Source: Pseudorhizobium xiangyangii (GTDB lineage: Bacteria > Pseudomonadota > Alphaproteobacteria > Rhizobiales > Rhizobiaceae). From it: a stretch of 64,000 nucleotides of DNA. The first letter of the stretch is position 1, and each line of letters opens with the position of its first letter. The translations under genes were made by a program, and so were the position numbers. The notes under the pieces were generated by a model, which was not told where the DNA came from, made no database searches, and saw only the letters and a program-made list of their open reading frames with translations. This document shows positions 26,751 through 36,433 of this stretch, piece by piece. The DNA lies in the NCBI RefSeq assembly GCF_020531965.1, contig NZ_JAJAWH010000021.1, positions 25,549-89,548 on the forward strand. The letters are read 5' to 3'.

Positions 26751-28088
26751 ATGAGCGACATCGCCAAGGTCCATGACATCGAGTGGTATGCCAACGTTCC
26801 TCGCTCGATCTGGAAGCCGACCATGGTGGGCCTGCTCCTGATTGCTTTGTTTTTTGGAGGCTTCGGCACCTGGGCAGTAACGGCCCCGCTTGCGGCAGCC
26901 GTGATAGCGCAAGGCAGTTTCGTTGCCACCGGACACAACAAGATTATCCAGCATCTTGAAGGCGGCGTGATCAGCGAACTGCTGGTCAAGGAGGGTGATC
27001 ATGTCGTGGAAGGCCAGGCACTGGTTCGGCTCGATGAGACGGCAGCTCGCGCCAAGAGCCGGGAACTCTTCTTGCGACAGATGCGATTGGAAGCAACCGC
27101 CGCGCGATTGACAGCGCAATCGGTTACCGCAGCACGCATGATCATTCCGCCACTGGTCGAAAAGTACAAGGACGATCCAGACGTGCAACCGATCCTCATC
27201 AGCCAGGAACTCAATTTCAAGGCACAACAGGGAAAGCTTTCCGGGGAGTTGGCACTGCTTGCCCAGAATGTCGAAGCGTTGCGGTTCCGGGCAAGCGGCT
27301 ATGCTCGCCAGGCGGACGCATATGTCCAGCAATTGGACCTGCTGACAGCGGAGTATGAAAGCAAGAAGACGCTTAACCGCAAGGGCGTCATTCGCGCGAA
27401 CGACCTGAAGACGATCCAGCGCGCGATGGCCGATGCCAATGGACAGATCGGTCGACTGGAGGCAGAGGTTGCAGAAACCAAGGCGCAGATCGTCAAGGGC
27501 AAGCAGGAGATCGGGCGGGCCCGCGAGCTTTATCGCGAAGAAGCCCTGGACCGCCTGCAAGAAATCCAGAGCGAGCGTGACACGGTGCGCGAGCAGTTAC
27601 GCCAGGCGGAAAACATTCTGGAGCGGGCAACCATCCATGCACCCGTCGCCGGGGTCGTGGTGCGTACTCACTATCACACCACAGGCGGCGTCATAGAAAG
27701 CGGTAAGGGGATCCTCGAAATCCTGCCGTCCGGCGTGCCGCTGATCATCGAGGTCCAGATACCCCGCAACGTGATCGATCGGGTAAGGGCGGGGCAGCAT
27801 GCAACGGTTCGACTGATCTCGTTGAACCAGCGGACGACACCGGTTCTCCAAGGCGAGGTAATCTACGTTTCTGCCGACGCGTTGGAGGACACGAAGCAGA
27901 CGACGGCTCAAGACGTTTATCTGGTACGCGTCGATGTGCCGGCACGGGAGCTTGCAAGGCTTGAGGGTTTTGCACCAACACCCGGCATGCCGGCCGAAGT
28001 CATGGTGCAGACAGAGGCGCGGACGTTCCTCAGATATCTCGTCAAACCGATCACCGACAGCATGTCACGCGCTTTTACCGAACGGTGA
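26751..28088 (+). CDS. Type I secretion membrane-fusion protein (HlyD/PrtE family)
   Basis: The 445-residue periplasmic adaptor links the ABC exporter to an outer-membrane channel. It has a single N-terminal membrane anchor (GLLLIALFFGGFGTWAVTAPL) followed by a lipoyl/barrel half with GHNKIIQHLEGGVISELLVKEGDHV. A long coiled-coil region of roughly 200 residues follows, then the second lipoyl half ATIHAPVAGVVVRTHYHT. The C-terminal HlyD motif PGMPAEVMVQTEARTFLRYL is near-perfect. No TolC gene is present in the window, so the outer-membrane component must be supplied from elsewhere. The gene completes the exoprotein-exporter operon. Confidence 0.95.
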   Translation: MSDIAKVHDIEWYANVPRSIWKPTMVGLLLIALFFGGFGTWAVTAPLAAAVIAQGSFVATGHNKIIQHLEGGVISELLVKEGDHVVEGQALVRLDETAARAKSRELFLRQMRLEATAARLTAQSVTAARMIIPPLVEKYKDDPDVQPILISQELNFKAQQGKLSGELALLAQNVEALRFRASGYARQADAYVQQLDLLTAEYESKKTLNRKGVIRANDLKTIQRAMADANGQIGRLEAEVAETKAQIVKGKQEIGRARELYREEALDRLQEIQSERDTVREQLRQAENILERATIHAPVAGVVVRTHYHTTGGVIESGKGILEILPSGVPLIIEVQIPRNVIDRVRAGQHATVRLISLNQRTTPVLQGEVIYVSADALEDTKQTTAQDVYLVRVDVPARELARLEGFAPTPGMPAEVMVQTEARTFLRYLVKPITDSMSRAFTER

Positions 28089-28362
28089 AGGTTGCGACTA
28101 TCCGGTCCGCTCCTCGCCTCTCATCCTGCGCAACGTGGCTGGGCACATTTGGGGACCACTTCAGCACGGCCTGAGGCGCGGATGACTTGACTGCGATCAA
28201 GAGTCGGATAAAGGGATGTCCGTCGAAAAGTTTAAGGCCGGTGTGGTTATTCCGGTCCCTGCCTAGGTAGGAAAGTCGCGAATGCGAACCCACGGCACCA
28301 ACCCAAATGAGGTGGTGCTGTGGCTTTTGGGCCCGCTCCACCCGTCAATGCGTGGAGCAACA

Positions 28363-28602
28363 ATGACAGACCCAAAAACCATCGTGATTGCGCAATTTTT
28401 CATCTCAGGGATGATGGCATTTCTCATGACCGGCTTTTTTTCCTTCCTTCACATCGGGCCGAGTCTTGACTGGCTTTCGGAGTGGAGCAGCGCATTCATG
28501 ATCGCCTGGCCGGTAGCCTTCGTCTTGTCGCTAGGCGTTGGGAAGCTCGGGTTCATGATGGCGTGCCGGATCACGTCATCCTCTGCGCGTCTGAAGGCAT
28601 AA
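28363..28602 (+). CDS. Small DUF2798-like membrane protein
   Basis: The 79-residue protein has two hydrophobic segments, IVIAQFFISGMMAFLMTGFF and FMIAWPVAFVLSLGV. The pattern of a first helix, a short loop with LDWLSEW, then W-P-V-A-F is that of DUF2798. The ATG was chosen over an upstream in-frame ATG because TGGAG lies six bases before it and the family begins close to this point. The function is unknown. It stands alone between the secretion locus and the catabolic island. Confidence 0.75.
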   Translation: MTDPKTIVIAQFFISGMMAFLMTGFFSFLHIGPSLDWLSEWSSAFMIAWPVAFVLSLGVGKLGFMMACRITSSSARLKA

Positions 28603-28631
28603 CGCTTCCTCTTGCACCCGTGTACAGCCCT

Positions 28632-28659
28632 GCCTCGCCACCACTCTGGTTGGCGGGGC
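28632..28659. terminator. Weak terminator-like hairpin downstream of the DUF2798 gene
   Basis: GCCTCGCCACC can pair with GGTTGGCGGGGC, with one bulge and one wobble, across a five-base loop. It lies in the interval between the DUF2798 gene and the convergent flavoprotein gene. No T-run is present. Confidence 0.3.
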
Positions 28660-28794
28660 TTCAATTCAGGGCATGGGTCGTAACCAGGCCTTCCCTTGCA
28701 GGGTGTGGTGAAGGCCTTGCACCCGCGCCGCTCCCACCGCATCCAATTGACGAAACGTCAGCGCCGCATTTCGGCGGGAGACGGAGGGCAGCCC

Positions 28795-30537
28795 TTACGC
28801 TGCCCCGAGTGGAACTTCATGTGTATCCTCTAGCTTCCCGGCTGCGTATTTCGCTACGCGCCAGCCGAAAACCAGTGCCGGACCGAGGGTCGTGCCCGGA
28901 CCAGGATAGGTTCCACGGAAAATCGAGGCGAGATCATTGCCGCAAGCAAAAAGACCAGGGATCGGATTGCCGGCCTCATCGAGAATACGGCCGAATTCGT
29001 CACCTGCCAGGCCTGCGCTGGATGCGAGATCTGCAGGACGGACTGCCATCGCATAGTAAGGACCATCGCCAATTGGTCTCAGGCATGGGTTCGGCTTCAT
29101 GGCAGGATCACCGTTAAAGCGATTGACCACCGAGGCGCCCCGTCCGAAAGCTTCATCGACGCCGGTGGTGGCCGCTCGATTATAAGCCTCTACCGTTGCA
29201 CCGAGTTCCTCTGTGTCACACCCTATCCTGGCTGCAAGCTCAACAAGCGTGTTCGCCTCTATCACATAGCCGGCTCTGACCATCTGAGAGAGGTTCCTCG
29301 CGCCTGGCAGGACCATTCCCATGCCGTATCGGCGCATGAAAGCGGAATCACAGATCAGGTGAGCCGGCATCGCTCCTTCGCGAATCTGTCCCATGGCAAA
29401 ATCATGATAGGAATCCGATTCATTGACAAAACGCTTTCCCGCGGCGCTGACCGCAATGAGACCCGGCTTGGCGCGATCAAGGATGATGTGTGGCCAGACC
29501 GCCAGGGAGCCATTGGCACGGCGATAGGAGGAGCACGGCATCCACAGGGCGGGGCTGTCTCCGCCGTCGTCGAAGCGCGCGCCTATGGCTACCGCCAGAT
29601 CCGCTCCGTCGCCGGTATTGCTGATGGGGCCAAGCGCATAGTCTCGAGTACCTTCAGGAAACAGTTGATCCCGAATCTTGCGGTTCCAGCATATACCGCC
29701 GGTCGCCAGCACGACGCCCTTGCGCGCAATAACGCGACGCGGTCCAGACGGACCATCAAGCAGAGCCCCGATCACTCGGTTATTCTCGATGATCAATTCC
29801 TTGACCCGGGTTTCGAACAGTATGGGAACTTCCGCCTTGCGCAGGCTGTAAAAAAGCCGCCCCACCAGCGCATTACCCATCAGCAGCCGCGTTCCGCGGC
29901 GGTACCTGAGGCGGTCGAGAAAATAGCGTCCTACGATAGTTGCTGCATTTCGCAGATTGCCGAGCGAGCGTAGCGGCCACAGCAGCGTGTCAAGTTCGTT
30001 TCGCCCCACCATCATGCCGCCAAGCCCCATGAATTCGGAGCGTGGCGCGCGTATCCGGGCGAAGTCTTCACGGTTGAGCAGCCTGCCGTCGAACATAAGC
30101 GGGGCGAGCGCACGACCGCCATAGGCGGCGCCCGGTCCATCCAGGTAATCGGGGTGCGCGGTAGCGGCCGCAAACTTCACATCCGTCCGATGGTCCAATT
30201 CTTCGATTGCTTCGCGACCTGAGGCGAGAAAGGCTTCTCTCAAGCGGAGGCCGCCACGGTTGGCGACGACGCTTTCGAGGAAAGTCCGCGCATCCTCCAC
30301 CTTGTCGGGAACGCCTGCAAGCTCGGAGAGATGCGTACCCGGCACCCAGGTCGTGCCCCCGGAGGTGGCCGTTGTGCCGCCAACCTGATCGGTCTTTTCG
30401 CAGAGGACGACAGTCAGGCCTTCCAACGCAGCAACAAGTGCAGCCGCCATGCCGCCCGCACCGGCACCGCAAACCAAAAGGTCAATCTCCTCGACCGAGC
30501 TCTGCACGACGTCAGATGGCATTGTCTTTCTCTCCAT
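28795..30537 (-). CDS. KstD-like FAD-dependent dehydrogenase (first of three)
   Basis: The flavoprotein has about 580 residues in the 3-ketosteroid delta1-dehydrogenase/fumarate reductase superfamily. These enzymes desaturate the carbon next to a ring ketone. The N-terminal FAD fold is LLVCGAGAGGMAAALVAA, with EKTDQVGGTTATSGGTTWVPG. The C-terminal cap returns to FAD with GLFACGNDLASIFRGTYPGP and TTLGPALVFGWRVAKYAAG. The start has AGGAAG upstream, so an earlier in-frame start was not used. It is read from the same strand as the ArsR gene upstream and may be controlled by it. The substrate is unknown; steroid, cyclohexanone-type or other alicyclic ketone are all possible. Confidence 0.88.
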   Translation of the reverse strand: MERKTMPSDVVQSSVEEIDLLVCGAGAGGMAAALVAALEGLTVVLCEKTDQVGGTTATSGGTTWVPGTHLSELAGVPDKVEDARTFLESVVANRGGLRLREAFLASGREAIEELDHRTDVKFAAATAHPDYLDGPGAAYGGRALAPLMFDGRLLNREDFARIRAPRSEFMGLGGMMVGRNELDTLLWPLRSLGNLRNAATIVGRYFLDRLRYRRGTRLLMGNALVGRLFYSLRKAEVPILFETRVKELIIENNRVIGALLDGPSGPRRVIARKGVVLATGGICWNRKIRDQLFPEGTRDYALGPISNTGDGADLAVAIGARFDDGGDSPALWMPCSSYRRANGSLAVWPHIILDRAKPGLIAVSAAGKRFVNESDSYHDFAMGQIREGAMPAHLICDSAFMRRYGMGMVLPGARNLSQMVRAGYVIEANTLVELAARIGCDTEELGATVEAYNRAATTGVDEAFGRGASVVNRFNGDPAMKPNPCLRPIGDGPYYAMAVRPADLASSAGLAGDEFGRILDEAGNPIPGLFACGNDLASIFRGTYPGPGTTLGPALVFGWRVAKYAAGKLEDTHEVPLGAA

Positions 30538-30782
30538 GGATTTCTTCCTGATTTGCTTCGCGCGTGATAACATCTTTGGGTGGTCAGGAACCCGCAGGGC
30601 GTGTCGGGCTGCGTCAGTCGTTTGAGAACTGCATGAGTTTTGTCAGAAGGCGAGTTTCAACGGGCTCTGGGCAACGCAGGGCATGCCACCGTCGAAGGCG
30701 TTGCAGTCAGGGCATCGCTCATCGCTGGCGGACCTCTCTGTCGGAAAGTTTCCACCAAACAGAAGGGTGGCGACCACGGCTC

Positions 30783-31178
30783 TCATGAAGATCCTCCTCC
30801 GTCTTCGTGGCTATCCAAACCGAGGCGCCGTTTTCTCGCGTGGTGAGGGGCATCTTCCCCTTCACGCACCTTTTCATTTGCAGGGGGTGCCCTGATTTCC
30901 TTAGGCCGGAGCCACTCGTGCAGGACTGAGAGCCCCGACACATCCACCCGGTAGAAGGTCTCACGGCCATGACTTCTCATTGCCACCAGCTGCGCCTGCT
31001 TCAGCCGGGCAAGGTGCTTGGACACCGCCGGTTGCGATACATCGCCGGCGGACGTCAGTGCGTGTACCGGCAGTTCACCCGCTGACCGAAGCCTTTCCAG
31101 GATCTTGCGTCGGGTCGGGTCGCTCAACGACTTCAACACTGCATCCAGCTTCTTATCGATTTCGCCGCGTTCTCTCAT
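30783..31178 (-). CDS. ArsR-family winged-helix regulator
   Basis: The small repressor-type protein has about 131 residues with the ArsR fold: LKSLSDPTRRKILERLRSAG and AGDVSQPAVSKHLARLKQAQLV, then the wing AMRSHGRETFYRVD. No metal-binding cysteines are visible, so it is more like the SdpR/aromatic-responsive subgroup than a metal sensor. The C-terminus is a charged tail. It is placed between a TIM-barrel gene and a KstD-like gene on the same strand, and a local role in regulating the catabolic genes is likely. Confidence 0.85.
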   Translation of the reverse strand: MRERGEIDKKLDAVLKSLSDPTRRKILERLRSAGELPVHALTSAGDVSQPAVSKHLARLKQAQLVAMRSHGRETFYRVDVSGLSVLHEWLRPKEIRAPPANEKVREGEDAPHHARKRRLGLDSHEDGGGSS

Positions 31179-31225
31179 GCCAGCACCTAATGTTGGTCGA
31201 GTGAATGGTTCGGGGGTGGCAACCC

Positions 31226-32053
31226 TCATGGAGAGCGTTCTGCCGATCTCAGGACTGCCATGGTCGCCGCGTGCGCCATGGCAGCTCGCCCCAGCGCATC
31301 GATTTTTTCGGCCAACGCTCGGTGCGGGACCTCTACGCTGATCGTCACATCCGGCGGTATTGCACGGGCAAAACCACGCATGTCGATGCCGCCCTGCCCT
31401 GGGAAAAGCCGCTCACCACGGGCAATCCGGATGAGCCCTTCATCGCTCGGATCGTAAGGCACGACCCCGTCGCAGAACTGCACGTAGTTGACCCTGTTGC
31501 GCGGTAACGCGGCGATCTCCTCCAGTGTCGTCGCCGAGCGGTCGAAATGCAGGGCATCGACCAGTACGCCGCCATTCGCCTGACCGGCGGCCTCGACCAC
31601 TGCCGACGCGGCCTTGAGGTCCGGCACCGCCGTCCAGGGCATGAACTCGAGATCTGCGGTCAACCCATGGGGCGCCGCCATCTCGCAGAACCGCGCGAAG
31701 CTGTCCGTCAGACGATGGCCCTCACCATCGTCGCCGGCCACCAGCACGTGCACTGCGTCCAGCGCCTCGCACCGCTCACAGAACCGGGCGAACAGATCCC
31801 AGTCATTCTCGGGCTTGAGACGAATGATTTCGACGTCGGCTATACGTATCCCGGTATCGTCGAGTGCAGCGCGTACATCCGCCAGCAGACCATCGTCCCT
31901 GAGCAACGGATATTCTGGTTCGCCAGAGGCTGCGGCGGGCAGAATACGCACGCCGACCTTCTGGTAGCCGGTGGCCGCCGCAATACGGACGGCCTCGACA
32001 GGTCCAACGTCGAAGGTGGTCAGATAAGCGAGAGAAAGCGTTGGCATGGTCAT
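31226..32053 (-). CDS. Sugar phosphate isomerase/epimerase-family TIM-barrel protein
   Basis: The protein has about 275 residues with the xylose-isomerase-like TIM barrel: PTLSLAYLTTFDVGPVEAVR, LTADLEFMPW, GVLVDALHFDRSAT and ISVEVPHRALAEK. The conserved acidic and histidine residues (E of LEFMPW, D and H of DALHFD, E of VEVPHR) could bind a divalent metal. The family includes 3-dehydroshikimate dehydratases as well as isomerases. With an AroE-like gene nearby, a dehydratase role is worth testing; this is inference. The start overlaps the NIPSNAP stop by the ATGA junction. An upstream start would run into that gene. Confidence 0.85.
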   Translation of the reverse strand: MTMPTLSLAYLTTFDVGPVEAVRIAAATGYQKVGVRILPAAASGEPEYPLLRDDGLLADVRAALDDTGIRIADVEIIRLKPENDWDLFARFCERCEALDAVHVLVAGDDGEGHRLTDSFARFCEMAAPHGLTADLEFMPWTAVPDLKAASAVVEAAGQANGGVLVDALHFDRSATTLEEIAALPRNRVNYVQFCDGVVPYDPSDEGLIRIARGERLFPGQGGIDMRGFARAIPPDVTISVEVPHRALAEKIDALGRAAMAHAATMAVLRSAERSP

Positions 32054-32661
32054 TTCAGCGGCGAGAACGACAGCGGCAAGGCGATCTGGCTCGTCATGTC
32101 CGGCGTAAGCCAGTCCGGTCCACCCTTGGGCGGCCATTTACCATCGGCCACCGAGCGGCTGCGCGCTTCGGCCCGAGCCGCGAGGCTTTCATACGGCCAG
32201 ATCTGCGTGAGGCGCGGTGGCCCGTCGAGCCCGTACATCGCCACCGTCAGCTTGGAGTAGGCTTCTCTTGGGGGCACCGCTTCCGCCCACTTCTCCATGG
32301 TCGGAACAATGCCGTTGATTTTCGTTCGATAGGTCCGAAACTCATAGATGGGGCCGTAGGTCCCCGGCTCCACAGATGGAAGGAAATCCAGCGCGCGGTA
32401 GCTCTCCATATTGAGAGACACGAGATGTTCGACGCAGCCGAAGGGATCGGCGCTGCGAATGGCTCGCTCACGCTCCGCCATCATCGAGTCGAGGTCGTCA
32501 AACGAACGCAGCACGAAAATCCGGTTCAGCGTTCCGATATCCGTGCCCCAGGCACCGCAGAGACGACCCTCACCTTTGGCTATCCAAGCCTCCAGCCCGG
32601 CAGCAGCCTTGCCTGCCCCAAAGATAACCGTGTCGAGTGTCGAAAGCTCATAAAGTTTCAT
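32050..32661 (-). CDS. NIPSNAP-family protein (first of two)
   Basis: The 203-residue protein has two ferredoxin-like NIPSNAP units. The second contains GTYGPIYEFRTYRTKINGIV, the family's strand motif. The protein lacks a signal peptide. Biochemical function in bacteria is unclear; members occur often in catabolic operons for aromatic or alicyclic acids. It is translationally coupled to the flavoprotein upstream and the TIM-barrel gene downstream, so the three proteins act together. A second, separately encoded NIPSNAP protein is present in the same island. Confidence 0.85.
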   Translation of the reverse strand: MKLYELSTLDTVIFGAGKAAAGLEAWIAKGEGRLCGAWGTDIGTLNRIFVLRSFDDLDSMMAERERAIRSADPFGCVEHLVSLNMESYRALDFLPSVEPGTYGPIYEFRTYRTKINGIVPTMEKWAEAVPPREAYSKLTVAMYGLDGPPRLTQIWPYESLAARAEARSRSVADGKWPPKGGPDWLTPDMTSQIALPLSFSPLK

Positions 32662-34388
32662 GTTGTCTCCTCCATTTCCATTGTGTCGATACCGGTAACT
32701 GGCTGATCAGCCAGAACGCGGCCGGCGATATATCCAAACGTCATCCCCGGCCCCAGAGTGATCCCGCCGGACGGATAGCGTCCCGCCATGATCGAGGACA
32801 TGTCGTTGCCGACGGCGAATAGTCCGGGAATTGGGACCCCACTCCCGTCAACAACCCGCGCGGTCGGATCGGTTTTCACCCCCGCAAACGTCCCGAGCGA
32901 TCCGGGAACGATCTTGACGGCGTAGAACGGGGCCCGACAAAGCGGGGCAAGTGAGGGGTTCGGCTGATGGGCGGGGTCGCCCTGCACACGGTTGTAGATC
33001 GACCTGCCGCGATGGAAATCCGGGTCCTCTCCTGCCGCAGCGAACCCGTTGAACCGCGCAATAGTCTCCACCAGCACCTCCGCCGGAATTGCGCAGGCAT
33101 GCGCGAGTTCTTCAACGCTTCTCCCGCGCTTCAGGTATCCGGACCGGACTGCCGGTGTGGTCGGGAACGGAAAGGGCTTCGCCGATCCGAGGCCCCAGCG
33201 CCGCTGTGCCGAACGGTCGGCGATCAGCCATGCCTCGACCGGCTCCCCAGAAGGTGTGGCTGCGATCAGCGCCGCGACAAAATCGTGGTAGCTGTCCGCC
33301 TCGCTGACGAACCGCCGGCCAGCCGCCGTCACCGCAATGATGCCTGGCTTGGCACGTTCGAGAAGATGCGGGAAATGCGCGGCCTTGCCGCCCTCGCGTG
33401 GGACGATAGATACCGGCGCCAAAGCCACGGCGGATGCGAGATCATCCGCAACCAGGCCGCCGACCTCCTCCGCAAGGCGAAGCCCGTCACCGGTATTTGA
33501 ACGCGGCGCGGCCGAAAAATGTCCCCGTCCGCCGCCTGCATGGTGAGCAAGTTGATCGAGCCGTGCGGGGTCATGCGGAAAACCACCCGTCGCCAGCACA
33601 ACGCCACGCTTTGCCTCGACCCGCAGCGTTCCATCCGTTGTCGCCAGCGATGCGCCGGTGACGCGGCTACCGTCAACCAACAGTTCCTTCACCGGCGCAC
33701 TGTCGATCAGCGTCACCCCAAGATCGATGCTCGAGCGCAGCAGTCTTGCAACAAGCGCGTTTCCATTGACGAGATGCATGCCCCGCCCGTGGACCAGGAG
33801 ATCCCGTACATGGCGCGCCAACCGGCCGACAACGTAAAGCGCGGAACGCGCATGGCGGGTAGCCTGAAAGAAATGCCGCATGTCGGCGCCACTGGCCAAT
33901 CCCATGCCCCAGAGGCTGGCCACGTCCAGCGGCGGCCGCAGCTTCTTCACCCAGCGTCCGAGTTCACGCGCGTCGTAGGGGGCGGCGCAGACGGAGCGAC
34001 CGCCTCTGGCTGACCCCGGCGTTTCATGAAAGTCAGGGACCTGGTTTCCGTCAATCCAGCGCATAGCGGTGCGGTCCTGGAAGAACGACACCATCTCCGG
34101 CCCGTTGGCGAGAAAGGCGGCGATGCGCGGATCGGCAGAGTGGTTACCGAGTTCGCTGCGCAGATACTCCATCGGCGTCTCAAGTGGTTCAACGATCCCG
34201 GCCGCCTGGGCAAGAGGGTTGCGCGGGATCCACAGCCACCCACCGGACCATGCGGTTGTTCCGCCGAAAACGGGTTCCTTTTCGGCGACGACCACCTTCA
34301 GGCCGAAATGCGCTGCCGTCACTGCCGCTGCCAAACCGGAAGCTCCCGAACCTATCACCAGGACGTCGCACACGATCCGAGACGTCAT
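32658..34388 (-). CDS. KstD-like FAD-dependent dehydrogenase (second of three)
   Basis: The 576-residue flavoprotein has an FAD-binding start DVLVIGSGASGLAAAVTAAH, a cofactor loop EKEPVFGGTTAWSGGWLWIP, and a C-terminal part APFYAVKIVPGSLGTFAGVK. The tyrosine and glycine of that part match the catalytic region of KstD and related ring-ketone desaturases. It ends GLFAVGNDMSSIMAGRYPSG, ITLGPGMTFGYIAG. It closely resembles the other two flavoproteins here, which suggests duplication within the island. ATGA overlap couples it to the NIPSNAP gene, and the IclR regulator precedes it by about 50 bases. Confidence 0.9.
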   Translation of the reverse strand: MTSRIVCDVLVIGSGASGLAAAVTAAHFGLKVVVAEKEPVFGGTTAWSGGWLWIPRNPLAQAAGIVEPLETPMEYLRSELGNHSADPRIAAFLANGPEMVSFFQDRTAMRWIDGNQVPDFHETPGSARGGRSVCAAPYDARELGRWVKKLRPPLDVASLWGMGLASGADMRHFFQATRHARSALYVVGRLARHVRDLLVHGRGMHLVNGNALVARLLRSSIDLGVTLIDSAPVKELLVDGSRVTGASLATTDGTLRVEAKRGVVLATGGFPHDPARLDQLAHHAGGGRGHFSAAPRSNTGDGLRLAEEVGGLVADDLASAVALAPVSIVPREGGKAAHFPHLLERAKPGIIAVTAAGRRFVSEADSYHDFVAALIAATPSGEPVEAWLIADRSAQRRWGLGSAKPFPFPTTPAVRSGYLKRGRSVEELAHACAIPAEVLVETIARFNGFAAAGEDPDFHRGRSIYNRVQGDPAHQPNPSLAPLCRAPFYAVKIVPGSLGTFAGVKTDPTARVVDGSGVPIPGLFAVGNDMSSIMAGRYPSGGITLGPGMTFGYIAGRVLADQPVTGIDTMEMEETT

Positions 34389-34440
34389 CTGCCGGTCCAG
34401 TCACGGCTGAGCGCGAACGACGTCTGCAATGAAAAACGGC

Positions 34441-35277
34441 TCATGCTCCCTGCCTTTCGTGTCCCAGCGCCGGCTGCAGGTTTCTGACGATCGCCTGGAA
34501 GTAATGGGAGCCAGAGGCAGCCTCACCAATTTCGGCTGCGGCGGCCTGGAGACGCGGAGCAAGTTCCCGCATGCGTGTGTCTGTCATCCGCACAGCTGGA
34601 CCCGCGATCGACAGGCAGCCCAGCACCGCGCCATTTCCCTGATAGCGAACCGGTACGGCCATTGCCGCCATCCCGGCGATATAGCTGTCCACTGCGGTCG
34701 CGTACCCATGCATGCGCGCCACTTCCAACCGCTCGAGAATGAGGGTCAGGCTGCGTGGTGCACCGGGACCCGTTCCATCCGCCTTCCGAAGAAGGCCCTG
34801 CGCCGAAACCTTGGCCAAGGCCTCTTCGTCACTCATGGTCGATAGCCACGCCTGTCCTCCTGCGGAACTGGCGAGATGGACCACAACGCCCTGCTCCTGA
34901 CCTGGATCGTAGCGAAGGCCGCGCGTTGCGCCCTGAGCCACAGCCACCCAAATCAGCCTGTCATCATCGATGACCGAGAGCCGGATAAGTTCACCCGAAT
35001 AGGCCGCGAGCCCATCGAGAACAGGCTGCGTCACGTCGGTGATGCCGGCCCGACCCAGGAAGCCAAGCCCCATCGCCGGAAGCTTGATCGTCACGGCATA
35101 GTCGCCCTGGGCCTGCGTTTGGCGCACGTAGCCCAGCCGGGCAAGCTCCTGAAGGGTCCGGTGTACGCCGCTTGCCGGCTGATCGGTTGCGGCTGCAATC
35201 GCCGACACTGGCAGGCCGGTGGGATGCTCGACAAGCAGTTCGATAATGGCCAGTGCTTTCTCGACGACGCTGCTCAT
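34441..35277 (-). CDS. IclR-family transcriptional regulator
   Basis: The 278-residue regulator has an N-terminal helix-turn-helix VEKALAIIELLVEHPTGLPV and QPASGVHRTLQELARLGYVRQT. The C-terminal effector domain has the IclR pattern YSGELIRLSVIDDDRLIWVAVAQG and AMAVPVRYQGNGAVLGCLSIAGP. It overlaps the oxidoreductase gene upstream (ATGA), so it is encoded inside the operon it probably controls. An imperfect palindrome typical of IclR operators lies in the divergent promoter region upstream of that operon. Confidence 0.9.
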   Translation of the reverse strand: MSSVVEKALAIIELLVEHPTGLPVSAIAAATDQPASGVHRTLQELARLGYVRQTQAQGDYAVTIKLPAMGLGFLGRAGITDVTQPVLDGLAAYSGELIRLSVIDDDRLIWVAVAQGATRGLRYDPGQEQGVVVHLASSAGGQAWLSTMSDEEALAKVSAQGLLRKADGTGPGAPRSLTLILERLEVARMHGYATAVDSYIAGMAAMAVPVRYQGNGAVLGCLSIAGPAVRMTDTRMRELAPRLQAAAAEIGEAASGSHYFQAIVRNLQPALGHERQGA

Positions 35278-36371
35278 TGTACCGTCCCGTCCTTGTTCTG
35301 CGAGGGGGAGATCGATTGAAGCGGTGAAAGATCAACGGTGACTGCACGACCGCTGTCCGCGGCCGCACTGATCGCGTCGAGGACGATCAGGTTGGCCGTC
35401 GCGTCACGCGCCGAAACCAGCGGCTCCGCCTTCCGCCTCACCAGATCTGCGAAATGAGCAATCTGAACCTCATAGGGGTCCGCCTGAATGACCGGCAGCT
35501 TCGATGGCCTCAATGCCCGCGTCCAGTTGGGCTCAGCTTCGGGCTCCCAGAGAGTGAGATCCGGCAACGACAAACCGGCGCGGCTGCCCGCATAGTGGTG
35601 CGCGCTGGCATCGTGGGCCGGGAACCGCGCCAGGTTCTCTCCCGCTGTCAGGTCCCATGCCCACGGTCCGGCGGCCGCATCGGAAATGCAGAGCGTTGCC
35701 AGCCCGCCCGCCTTGAAAGCCAGGCAAACCGCGGCCGTATCTTCGACCGGAAGGCCGCGGCGGGCATTGCTGGAAATCGCCTGCACGGTCGCAATCTCGC
35801 CGAAGAAGTGGCGGAGCAGGTCGATCTCGTGCACCAGATTGATCAACAGAGGTCCACCAGCACCCGGGCGCCGTCGCCACGGGGCGTCGAAATATCCCGC
35901 ATCCTTGGCGAGTGAGCATGTCACCGTCGCCATGACGAGATCGCCGATCCGTCCGGAACGTATCGCCTGATGGGCCGCACGGATAATTGGATTATGCCGC
36001 CGGTGATGACCAACCAGGAGCGGGACACGCGTCTCTTCTGCCACGGCAAGCAGCTGCAACGCCGACGAAAGACTTTCCGCCACCGGCTTTTCCAGAAGCA
36101 CCGGAATACCAGCCCGCAAGAACATCTCGGAAACCGGCAGGTGCGTTTCGTTGGGCGTTGCGACGATGGCAGCGTTCGCTCGCCCCGAGTTGATGAGATC
36201 GTCGACCGACGCAAAGCAAGGGATGCCGATCTCATCGGCCAGCGCGATAGCCGGCGCGGCAGGATCCACCAGAGCCGCCAGCCGGACACCCGACATTTGG
36301 CTCAAGGTATGAATGTGGGTTCGCCCAATGGCGCCGGCGCCCACAACGGCAATATCGATGAGATGTCTCAA
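35274..36371 (-). CDS. Gfo/Idh/MocA-family oxidoreductase
   Basis: The NAD(P)-dependent dehydrogenase has 365 residues. The Rossmann part begins DIAVVGAGAIGRTHIHTLSQ and has the catalytic-region motif VLLEKPVAES, with the lysine characteristic of the family. The C-terminal domain contains FFGEIATVQAISSNARRGLPVEDTAAVCL. Family members act on sugars, inositols and other polyols. It is the first gene of the leftward operon that includes IclR, a flavoprotein, NIPSNAP and the TIM barrel. An oxidised cyclic polyol would suit this set; this is inference. Confidence 0.9.
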   Translation of the reverse strand: MRHLIDIAVVGAGAIGRTHIHTLSQMSGVRLAALVDPAAPAIALADEIGIPCFASVDDLINSGRANAAIVATPNETHLPVSEMFLRAGIPVLLEKPVAESLSSALQLLAVAEETRVPLLVGHHRRHNPIIRAAHQAIRSGRIGDLVMATVTCSLAKDAGYFDAPWRRRPGAGGPLLINLVHEIDLLRHFFGEIATVQAISSNARRGLPVEDTAAVCLAFKAGGLATLCISDAAAGPWAWDLTAGENLARFPAHDASAHHYAGSRAGLSLPDLTLWEPEAEPNWTRALRPSKLPVIQADPYEVQIAHFADLVRRKAEPLVSARDATANLIVLDAISAAADSGRAVTVDLSPLQSISPSQNKDGTVQ

Positions 36372-36433
36372 AAGGCTGCCTCCAGATGGAGCTCTTTATA
36401 TCCGAGTCCCACGAAAATGAAACATAATATTAT